Shown: in pieces, positions 1 through 22,342 of the stretch
Position numbering within the stretch: the stretch's first letter is position 1
Layout of the letters: each line of letters begins with the position of its first letter
NCBI GenBank assembly: GCA_028565635.1
Contig: JAOXYB010088718.1
Coordinates: 1-22,342, forward strand
DNA length: 22,342 bases
Source of the DNA: Phoronis ovalis
Taxonomy: Eukaryota; Phoronida; Phoronidae
Direction of reading: 5' to 3'
Position numbers and translations under genes: made by a program
Notes under the pieces: generated by a model
The model's database searches: none
Told to the model about the DNA's origin: nothing
What the model saw: only the letters and a program-made list of their open reading frames with translations

Positions 1-296
1 TAGATACAGGTATTAATTGGTAACAATATACCGAGTACGGACAGCCATGAAGAAACAACCTGAATGCAGGACACACTACTCTGGATAAATAATAATAATT
101 CAGTCGGCAACAGGATTAACCATAAGCATTCTTCTTGGCTTTTATTGGCAAATCTATCTATGATACGCTCATAATCTAGGTTAATATCTCTGTGGACATA
201 TAAAATTAATTCCCGTAAATCCGCCACTGAAACTACAAAATGCTCTGAAACTTTACAGTAAATTTCTTTCTTTTTCAAAACATCTATAAAATCCAT
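1..296 (-). CDS. Unrecognised partial open frame, 5' end inside window
   Basis: I do not recognise this protein. The minus strand is open from about 380 down to the left edge (over 120 codons). The first ATG (294-296) lies in a strong Kozak context, A at -3 and G at +4. From there 98 codons run off the window with no stop. The predicted N-terminus is MDFIDVLKKKEIYCKVSEHF, and the first 70 residues are mixed charged and hydrophobic, as in a soluble helical protein; residues after about 72 are hydrophobic and less convincing. A plus-strand frame is also open over 249-524 but has no in-frame ATG; its longest piece would need TTG at 300. Both-strand openness in AT-rich DNA may be chance or a decayed repeat. 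If real, this gene would be transcribed divergently from the Gq gene. Coding status is unproven. Confidence 0.25.
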   Translation of the reverse strand, partial: MDFIDVLKKKEIYCKVSEHFVVSVADLRELILYVHRDINLDYERIIDRFANKSQEECLWLILLPTELLLFIQSSVSCIQVVSSWLSVLGILLPINTCI

Positions 297-524
297 GTTT
301 TGTTGATAGAAAACATTGAGACTGTTCGAACAAAACGCCTTAAAAAGGTCATATCTAATAAATGGAACGACAACGAATATTTATTGTCACTTTTATCGGA
401 AAAAAAATGTCCACACGTTATTTCTGTCATACTGCATACTTCCTGGAAATATCCGTCTAACCATCAGACTCTAAAAGCTATTAATGTGGAGATTGTTGAA
501 ATCCCAGCAGCAAGCTTAAACTAA

Positions 525-2245
525 ATTATAATTGTTTTTAACTGCTGTTGTAATACGTCTTTCATATGCAATATATTTTAGTTCTTTTGCGTTGTGTATT
601 CCTATTTTTGTAGCTAGCCTAATCTGAGCTTTTTTTTCCACAGATCTAGAAATTTGTTAATACTATTATTGTTGTTATGTGGTCTTTGGACATTTTGATA
701 CACGTGCACATTTCCTAAAATGTTCTAGCAATAAGCAAGGTCTATAAAATTTGTCATTACTGCAAGGGAGTCCAGTTGGGTTCTTCGTGCCAACTGATAA
801 CTGGTACAAATGGTAACTGTATTATTTGATGCGGAGCAAAAAACTTAAGCGGATTATGCGCAAATTATGCGGTTTTGTTCTATTTGCAATTCAAACTCGT
901 CCTTTATGCTATACTAGTCTTAAAATATTTATAACATTAACAAGACATACCATTAATATCAATTGGCAATGTTTCAATTGACATCTAAATTGAGTTATAA
1001 ATAAAAGTGAATAATAGATTCTACCCATCAAGTTGCATTTCAATTAATTACAAACAGAACTTTAAAATAGATTCACAGAAGCACCATATAGCACCTTGAT
1101 CCCCGGACAACAAGGCCGGAAAGAGCGCCGTCTAACGTCCGTCAGTAAATATTCTTAAAGATGCTAATATAGGTACGGGACCCGGGGTACGGGAGTACAG
1201 CAGTAAAATACATCACAAATGATACTGATATTTTACCTGCTACATTGTGCACATAGATGTCTCTTGTCGTTTAAAGCATGAAGTGTCATAGTCGAAACAT
1301 GTTAATAAATCCACAATAGGTTTGAGAGACCGTTTTTAAAAAATTAATTTCAATATATAAAATTTAATGCATTATGTATTTTAAAATATTGAAGAAAGCA
1401 AGAAACAAGCTATAACAAGAAATTATCTAACATACAAATCTCCCTATATACATACGGTAGATCTCTTCTTTTAAATGATTAATCAACTTGTCTTCGGTCG
1501 TTTCCACTTTCCCCTTTCATTTTTTATATACGGTATGATACTCACACATTTCATTGCAAAAAATGTAAACAATATCTTGCAATTGAAAATGTTATATTTT
1601 CACATTTTATATTTTTAACTTTTACAGAAACGGGTGATAAAAATATTTTTAATTTCGGATTTTAGAATCCTCAAGAAAACTAGGTTATACTTGCGGAGCC
1701 ATCTATCGGTTATGACAGTAAAATGTAACCGGCTCATTACCTATGCGAGCCTCAACCTCGAAGATGACTCCATCCCATAATACTAGCATACATCTATTCT
1801 TAGCTGTTCTTCCTTTAAGCCTCACTCCCTTCAGTCCCAATTATAAATATAGATCTAAATGAAACTGTTTATCTGCTTTAAGTAATTTATTTAAACTTAA
1901 AATTCATGTTTATATCAAATTGTTTATTTTTACATCAATAAATTCCTTAGACACACTGCGTGTTTAAGGAAAAAGGATTTCTTAAATTTTGCTAATCGAC
2001 GCTTCAGGGAGGCTAATTGCTGAGTATCCCTCTTTACCACACCCAGACTTGTATTGCTGTTACTGTTCCTGTCAGAAGGAATTGTTTTAGAAAATTCCAA
2101 CCTAGGGTACGCGAAAGTGTGCCAGGTTTGGTAAATTTAGCAGCTGGATTCTTCGAAGTATACATCAGAGTGAACAAGACGTGCGTTTAAGCGTAAAACT
2201 GGCGTAGCTTCGACGATTTGCAGGGGTCACCATCACAAATCCAAG
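525..2245. other. Intergenic region and presumed Gq promoter/5' UTR
   Basis: No credible coding frame is seen. The sequence is AT-rich, with a small GC-richer patch near 1095-1200. The Gq transcription start should lie towards the right end, but I see no convincing TATA box at a fitting distance and cannot place the start. Further noncoding upstream exons cannot be excluded. Confidence 0.5.

Positions 2246-2256
<11 letters not shown>
2171..2256 (+). promoter_or_regulatory. Translation start context of the Gq gene
   Basis: An in-frame TGA at 2171-2173 precedes the ATG at 2246. The 24 codons between them contain no ATG. The start is therefore MACC, and the vertebrate-type MTLESI N-terminal extension cannot be made from this exon with an ATG. 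The context is favourable (A at -3, G at +4). The sequence CCAAGATGGCG across the start resembles the YY1 core AAGATGGCGGC, often found near animal transcription starts; a regulatory role is inference. Confidence 0.7.
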
Positions 2257-16439
<14,183 letters not shown>

Positions 16440-16611
16440 TGACATTTGTCTGTGCCTGTTTAATTTTGTTCAACACTTAAAAAACAAAAGAACTTTGTAA
16501 TTTTACAACCATGTCGATATTTGACAGTGCGATACCAGCCATGTGGTGGCAGTTGGGTGTCGAATGTAATAGAATACAGCAGTGCAATGCCTGGTCCCGT
16601 AGAGTTCCTTA

Positions 16612-16617
16612 AATAAA
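16612..16617 (+). terminator. Proximal candidate poly(A) signal
   Basis: AATAAA 173 nt after the stop codon, followed within 40 nt by GU-rich sequence (TGTTTATGTAAAGTGTCC). Confidence 0.5.
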
Positions 16618-16902
16618 AATGGCTGTTTATGTAAAGTGTCCCGGTTCTGTAAGTGTTCAATTTTTTTTTGAAGCCCCATCTGTGATAAGGTTTGCCTTTT
16701 TGTCGGGATCTATACGAATAAGCCAGAGGTAAACTATTTAATCCAAAGTACTGTAATGTACGATACTTATCGGGCCTTGCTACTGCGCTAGATTTGTAAA
16801 TTTAGTCATTCTATGTTTTACTGCATGAAGTTGTAACGTCATAGTACCAACTGAACATTGTCTAATGTACCATGTACAGTGATTTCCGCATGTGTAAAAT
16901 GT

Positions 16903-16921
16903 CCCCCCCCCCCGCCCCCCC
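16903..16921 (+). repeat. Poly(C) tract
   Basis: Eleven C, one G and seven C in the presumed 3' UTR. If transcribed it would be a poly(C)-binding-protein type target; the other strand could form a G-quadruplex. It is prone to length variation and sequencing error. Confidence 0.8.
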
Positions 16922-18923
16922 TCCTGTTACAGCGTGTGCCCAGTAATTTGAAATTGTCTTTAATTTATGGAAATTGTTACAAGTCTTTAAGTGCAATGAA
17001 CCTGGGGAACCGTGATTCTGTTAAAAAATACAAATACAGGTCCAAGGCCTAGTCCATGTTGTACATAAGCCTGTATATGTAAATTGGGGGCATAAATGTG
17101 GTGTTAATATACTTTCATGACCCAGCTGTTCCCCTTTTGTGTTACGCTTCATATATATGATAGTGTAATTTTTCTGATCTTTGGTGCCTGTTCTATAAGT
17201 CTTAATTTTAATAATTTTGAACAGTGACTTTAGATTGTCTACCCTTTCTATGCCTGTTGTTTGGTAGGGAGGCCGGTAAAAAAACTAACCTGCTTTTAGA
17301 TGAATTTTGATACAGGAACATTTAAAACCTTCTGTTTAGTGGAATGCAACTGTAACTGTCTAAGGATTTCTTTGTTTACTAAGAACCAATTCTGATGGTA
17401 CAGGCTACGTTATGGTGCATCTGCTGTCTCCAAAGCATAGGAAATGTTGTTTATGCATCTGTATTGTACACAGTATAGAGATGCAAAAGAGAGTCAGCTT
17501 GCCACCTTATGGCACTCAATACTTCAAGTTATATGCCAAGGACTCTGGACATTAAACAATAAAAACTTAAATACCTGAAGATTTTATTAAGACTACAGAA
17601 TTGTATTGTCATTGTTGGTTAATAAAGGTGGTCTCCAACAATGTCATATATCGTAGATGTAAACCCAAGCTGAGTTAGCATGATGCATGAACTGGGTTTT
17701 TCAAATGTTTCTCGTGTCTGTTAAAAGATGTACATGTACTTTTTCTGTTATTTGTTGCATTAGTTTTGGTTGCCCCAAAGGCCAGTTGTTTAGAGAAGTC
17801 TTTGTATTAATGATAATATTGAAAATGTAGTAGTAATGTTGCTTGGTAAAAACAATGTGACTTGTTGAAGAGACCATTGCCTAGAATTGCGTGATCTTGT
17901 ATGTAGCCTTGCCCTTTTGTATTCAATATTCAACATAGGAAAATATCTTTTGTATTTCACATTGTTAATAAAAATGTGTTCTTGGCAATTTTGTGTAGCA
18001 GAATATATAGTCACTCGGGGGGGATAAGGGACCAAAAATTAATTGTAATGTTCACATGCTTTAATAAAGCATCACTTACTGAAATTGGTCAGGTAGCTAA
18101 TCATTTTAACCAGTGAGAAATTGCCAAGAACCCAGGTTTTCTATTTAGTATTGTTGAAAAGTCTGTATAATATATTGTCATTTTTCTACCAGTGTAGCTT
18201 TTTGGGATGGATGACAAATGAGAAGATAATAATGTGCTGCGTTTTTTGTCAGTTTTTATAGTAATGGGCCGCATACTTTAGTATTTTGAACAATTGAGAT
18301 TTGTCCGACATTGTTCTTTTTTCTGTTAACCACCTATTATTGAATCATGAAACGCTAACAGTGATCTCCACAAAAATGCTATACCTGTTCAGCACTTCAA
18401 ACCTGTGTACGACTTATTTACGCGTTGCGTATACATGTGTGGGGCTTGCATAAAGAATGATCATTGAGCCTGTGATATGGGTACAATATTTTTGTGGAGA
18501 ACAGGCCCACTTGTGGAAATAATGTCATAATTACTGCCTGTTGTTATGGAGTATATCTCGGTTCTACTATGGTGCTTGACAAACAGTTTTCAAGATTTAC
18601 TTTAGTATCCCAGCATTCATTCATTCATATCCCAGCATGCATTTGTGGAGTGCAGTAATACTACTTACTGTTGTATTTGTAACAAAACTTGAGACCTAAA
18701 CTGTGAGGAATTGATAAAATACGGCATCAATTGTATCCTTGTGCGTGTGTTGTACTTGGTAGCAAATTACTTTATGAAGGATTAATGTAACTTGTGTCTG
18801 CAGATTATGCTCAGTAGCTATGAAGTTGGTAGCCTGGGCATGTCAAAGTTTCGACGCTACATGGATACCCTGGTTAGAAGGCTACAGTGTCTAGTGTCTT
18901 GGTTGTACATCCAAATGTGTTGA

Positions 18924-18931
18924 TGTAAATA
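18924..18931 (+). promoter_or_regulatory. Pumilio-type element TGTAAATA (first)
   Basis: Matches the Pumilio consensus UGUANAUA on the sense strand of the presumed 3' UTR. A second copy lies 120 nt downstream. Function is inference. Confidence 0.3.
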
Positions 18932-19043
18932 TCTTTGAATTTACACTGCCATCTGTGTTTTTTGAGTAGCTATTGTGCAATCATTCATAAAACTCATTTC
19001 CTGCGAGGCTAAGCTTAGAAGAGAAATGTCGGTGCTCACTTTC

Positions 19044-19051
19044 TGTAAATA
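19044..19051 (+). promoter_or_regulatory. Pumilio-type element TGTAAATA (second)
   Basis: Second identical copy. It would be included only in transcripts that use the distal poly(A) signal at 19221. Confidence 0.3.
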
Positions 19052-19220
19052 GCGGTGACAACAATACTGTTCTGAATGCTGTTATAACAATATACCATAG
19101 TGGAATTGGGACAGACTGCTCGATGTAGTATACAGTGTCAAAATACATTGATGTAACTTGTAATATTTTATTAATAGCATATGAGCTTTATAATTGGAGG
19201 GTTTGTGTTTCGAACGAAAG

Positions 19221-19226
19221 AATAAA
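19221..19226 (+). terminator. Distal candidate poly(A) signal
   Basis: AATAAA followed by a CA about 16 nt on and then GU/U-rich sequence (TTGTGTAATGTCTCTGTTTT). This is the best-formed signal in the region by eye. Another AATAAA at 19512-19517 also has GT-rich sequence after it. Confidence 0.5.
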
Positions 19227-19980
19227 ATATTTATTCAACTGTACTTGTGTAATGTCTCTGTTTTACTTCTGTATATAACAGTATAAATGCATCACATAAT
19301 TATTGGTCATTGCAACTGTATCAGATTGTTGTAAACTCACGAATTGTGATAATGAGAAAGCGGCGATCTTGACCAGTCTCACTTGAATTCAATACATGTG
19401 GATGTTTTCTGTTATTGTTCAATCACCTGCCTTCCGTTACTTTACTAAATTTGTGCACTGCATAGGTGCACCGCAGTCCTCTGATATAAAAGATTGCAAA
19501 TTTTTGCCTTGAATAAATGCTGGTACTTTCAATGTGCAACATGTGAACTGTCTGTTGAATGTTACCTGTCAGATGCAGGATTTATGGGCCAGGGTTGAGA
19601 TTTCTTCAGCTTGGCATTATCTTGCAGAACATCATCTCTCATCTTTACTTCTAGAAAAAATTATAAAAAACAAAATCGTAATTACCTAGAGGTATATAAA
19701 AAGACAAATTGCATTCTAATGTCAAATTAAACCTTGATTTAAAATTTTACAAGTAGTGGACTACTGCCTCAAATAATTGAAAGAAGTGGATCCCAAATCT
19801 GTATTGTCCTAGATATGTAGATCCCCCAGCAAAATATTTACGACCAATTATCCTAGTGGGTTGAGAGGCTCGCAACAGGATAAAATCTGTAAGAACAATA
19901 GGAACCACCAAGATACAGTTAAGGTTGCATGCCTCTTCACAGTCTGATGATTCATGTAATCACTAGTAGCAAACATGATT

Positions 19981-20266
19981 CTGGGGCCACTTTTTTCTCT
20001 TCCTTCTATACTAAAACATGTCCATATATCCAAATGAACGAATAAACTGGGAAATACTTTGGAAAGGAAACAGCTAACAAAGTATTCCTTCAAAATGCCT
20101 TGTATTTATCAAAGAAGCTGTCTACTTTGAGAAATGAGATTCTTTGATAAATATAAGAATATGTTTTGAAGGAATACATTGTTAGGTACGTTTCCTTTCC
20201 AAAATATTTCCCAGTTTATTCATACATTTGGAGATACGGCCATGCTTTTTTGCATAGAAGCCCCAA
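19981..20266. repeat. Long inverted repeat (hairpin arms about 130 bp)
   Basis: Arms 19981-20116 and 20140-20266 are reverse complements with scattered substitutions and small indels, around a 23-nt loop. The best block is 32 bp with one mismatch (20040-20071 against 20190-20221). The innermost match is TATTTATCAAAGAA against TTCTTTGATAAATA. A transcript would fold into a long, nearly perfect duplex. It could be a foldback element or two inserted copies facing each other; no target duplication or transposase was identified. Confidence 0.85.
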
Positions 20267-21113
20267 AAGTCTGTGATCCTGTGTTAACTACCAATGGTAA
20301 TAAGGTCATACATGCTGTTCCAGCCTCCCCCAAATACTATACAACCAAACTGAGCATATATTCAATAGGAATCATTACAAATCTTCAAAATTAAATGTTA
20401 TGTTTAGAACTTGTTCCTGTTGATGTTAGGTATAATATAGGAGAATACTAAATAATTTCTTTTTCTATGATTCTGTTCCCTTTATTAAAGTCAGATATTA
20501 AGCCTTTATTTATAGTGTAATTGATTGGTAGTTTGCATCAGCATTAAACAGAAAATAGGAGGTACATCAACTGATGTAATTGCTGTGATAAGACTTTACA
20601 AAGGAGTGGAAGCTAAAACTGAGATTGCACAGCGACCCCGGGGGGCAGGAAAGTACTTGTCGAAAAGATTGGTAGGTAATTCACTCTTCTTCCCAATATA
20701 TGGATCTTGACTTGTTTTTGATTTCTAGTATCGCCGATCCACCATGCTCTATTAATACAACCTTGACCCCTTGAAAGCATAGCTATACCAGCCTCCTAGC
20801 ATCAGTTATAAGAGTTACAGAACCATGTGACGCGAACAGTCATTTTGATGGTTCATATTCCTTCAAATAATTGATTCTCATGCATAACAACCAATCACAT
20901 TTGGCTTTTTAAACATGTTTGGAAGGATTGAATGTTTTAGTTCTCGGAAACTGGTGCATGAAAACAGGATGTAAAGTGATCTTTAGTTACCGATAACATT
21001 ATTGTTTATGAAAAAAAAAGCCTCAGAAATTGTACTAAATCATCCAGAAATCGTGTCCCCGTAAAAAAAGGACAAACTATGGCAAAAACAGACTATTCGG
21101 TAGGTCTATATTA

Positions 21114-21156
21114 GGTGGCACATGTATATAATGACTTTGAATGGCAGTGACCATGG
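21114..21156 (+). repeat. 43-bp direct repeat, copy A
   Basis: Matches 22298-22340 at 35 of 43 positions without gaps. The core is ATGACTTTGAATGGCAGTG. Confidence 0.65.
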
Positions 21157-21939
21157 AGTAATGAGATAACAATTTAACTTACTGTATATCTTATTGTCTT
21201 TGTCTGTTAGTGTTGCTTGCAATATACCTGTTCGTAATATTTTCTCTGCATCTTCAGCTATCTTCACTAACTGAAATTATTAAAAAAGAGATATTTTATT
21301 AAAACCCATGACATATATTGCTAAACCTTCTATCATCATAATTATGTGTTTAGATTTACTGGTCAACCAGTACAAGTTATGATAGTTTGCCAAAACATAT
21401 TTTTCGACTTTTAAACTATTAGGAATGTTGACCATGCAGATTTGATGGATAGAGTATGGTAAATATTGCAACCCACAGACAAGTAACCAACATAGCTTGC
21501 CTCTGGTTGCACAATGACAGTCTGTCAAAATTTGACTGCTTTCTGCACTGAATGTCACCATCTATGAAGTTCTTTATTTGTTAAATTTGACAGCATAATT
21601 TACTGTTGTTGTAGCAAAACATTCAAATTGCATGTGCCATGAGTGACACTGCATGCAAGATGGTGTTGGTCAAGTGATATTTACTTCACTACTGTTTCTC
21701 ACTTGGAGAGTTACAGTTAGTGTAACATTCATAAAAAATTGGACAAAATACACGATGGTTAAAACATATGTGACTTCAAATATGATTCTTGGTCACAAAG
21801 TGTAAAAGTTAGCAAAATTTGTTTGGAAAAATAACCCCATTTAGCGCATGATTTGTCATCAGCAGCCAAAACCCATACATATAAATGCAACTCGCAGTCA
21901 GAACACTATTGCATATGCCCGGGTGGTACTTGACAGAGA

Positions 21940-22290
21940 AGTTGGTAGGGGTAAAAAACCCTGACCCTGTGGTAAATGAAGATCACCAAAAATATACCCG
22001 AACAAACGAACAAACATGAAAAATATACTCTGTCGTAAATAACTCTCCCGAAATAGATACCGTGTAAAATAATTATATACCCTGTGGTAAATAAATATGG
22101 AAAAATTTACGACCATAATTTTTCATACTTATCATAAATGTGTTTTCCAAGAAAAGCACCCTGTGGTAAATGAATATTTTTTGAAAATATACCCTATGGT
22201 AAATATCCAGCAAGAAAAGTATACCCTGTGGTAAATTAGGCTTTGACAAGCCGTGAAAAACATACCCTGTGGTAAATGCTGGAGCTGAAA
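21940..22290 (+). repeat. Array of CCCTGTGGTAAAT motif
   Basis: The 13-mer is exact at 21965, 22080, 22159, 22224 and 22265, with one change at 22192 (CCCTATGGTAAAT) and more at 22028 (CTCTGTCGTAAAT). It is usually preceded by A-rich 'AATATA'. Start-to-start spacing is irregular (63, 52, 79, 33, 32 and 41 bp), so this is not a simple tandem repeat. All copies share one orientation. The flank of the first copy matches the intron 1 copy near 2964. Confidence 0.85.
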
Positions 22291-22297
22291 AAAGGGC

Positions 22298-22340
22298 GGC
22301 GGCACCTATATATAGTGACTTTGAATGACAGTGCCCCGGG
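22298..22340 (+). repeat. 43-bp direct repeat, copy B
   Basis: Copy of 21114-21156, 1184 bp downstream, immediately after the CCCTGTGGTAAAT array. It may mark the end of the same repeat element; the window stops two bases later. Confidence 0.65.
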
Positions 22341-22342
22341 GA

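Larger units (their letters stand above)
16440..19245 (+). other. Presumed long 3' UTR of the Gq gene
   Basis: No credible coding frame follows the stop codon. AATAAA hexamers occur at 16612, 17558, 17621, 17967, 18063 and 19221, with one more at 19512 beyond this span. Several 3' ends are therefore possible, from about 200 nt to 2.8 kb. The sequence is U-rich, with TGTAAATA words near the distal end. The true extent cannot be read from sequence alone. Confidence 0.5.
19530..22342. other. Downstream intergenic region, repeat-rich
   Basis: No recognisable gene. The longest minus-strand frame (21280-21561, 93 codons) has no familiar motif. The region holds a long hairpin, paired direct repeats and the CCCTGTGGTAAAT array, listed separately. 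20400-21110 shows nothing else. Confidence 0.6.

Noticed and set aside
18790-18924. Possible extra exon after a CTGCAG acceptor-like site
   Set aside because: About 40 open codons with no resemblance to Gq or another family; it lies in the presumed 3' UTR and is probably chance.
20179-20394. Frames overlapping the long hairpin (20179-20394 plus, 19848-20093 minus)
   Set aside because: The arms differ by indels that change frame, so no shared protein is conserved between them.
21940-22290. CRISPR-like array
   Set aside because: Repeats are only 13 bp, spacers vary from about 19 to 66 bp, and the DNA is animal nuclear sequence with a spliced gene.

Overview
This is a stretch of AT-rich animal nuclear DNA. 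It holds one complete, intact, spliced gene on the + strand: a G protein alpha subunit of the Gq class (GNAQ/GNA11-like). Eight coding exons, 2246-16439, join through GT-AG introns into a 353-residue protein with every guanine-nucleotide motif, the paired N-terminal palmitoylation cysteines and the EYNLV C-terminus. The lineage is best read as lophotrochozoan, probably mollusc and perhaps bivalve. Three points support this: the invertebrate-type start (MACC, without the six-residue vertebrate extension), a helical domain with the [11 protein letters not shown] stretch I associate with molluscan Gq proteins, and invertebrate-style retroelements. The species cannot be fixed from the window alone.

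Layout. 1-380: two overlapping open frames on opposite strands; the minus one runs off the left edge, and neither is recognised. 525-2245: intergenic and presumed Gq promoter/5' UTR, with no clear core promoter motif. 2246-2363: exon 1. 2364-8192: 5.8-kb intron 1, carrying a CCCTGTGGTAAAT-type repeat, an imperfect foldback, and a LINE insertion with a 16-bp target-site duplication whose 5' part is inverted (twin-priming structure). 8193-8377: exon 2. 8378-13018: 4.6-kb intron 2, with a cluster of diverged direct and inverted repeats (about 9190-10000) and a 961-bp element with terminal inverted repeats and TA duplications (Tc1/mariner type). 13019-14480: exons 3-6, separated by introns of about 300 bp. 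14481-15674: intron 6, containing another diverged tandem repeat. Exon 7, intron 7 (with a SINE-sized insertion flanked by a 13-bp duplication) and exon 8 follow, ending at 16439.

16440 to about 19245 is best read as a long 3' UTR with several candidate poly(A) signals. From about 19530 to the end I see no credible gene. That stretch holds a long hairpin-forming inverted repeat (19981-20266), a pair of 43-bp direct repeats, and an array of the CCCTGTGGTAAAT motif also seen in intron 1.

Functionally the window is about one protein: a membrane-attached GTPase switch that couples seven-transmembrane receptors to phospholipase C-beta. The rest is intronic and flanking repeat DNA. The observations most worth following are the dispersed CCCTGTGGTAAAT repeat, the inverted LINE copy, the two other TSD-flanked insertions, and an intron inside the final coding segment that vertebrate Gq genes lack.
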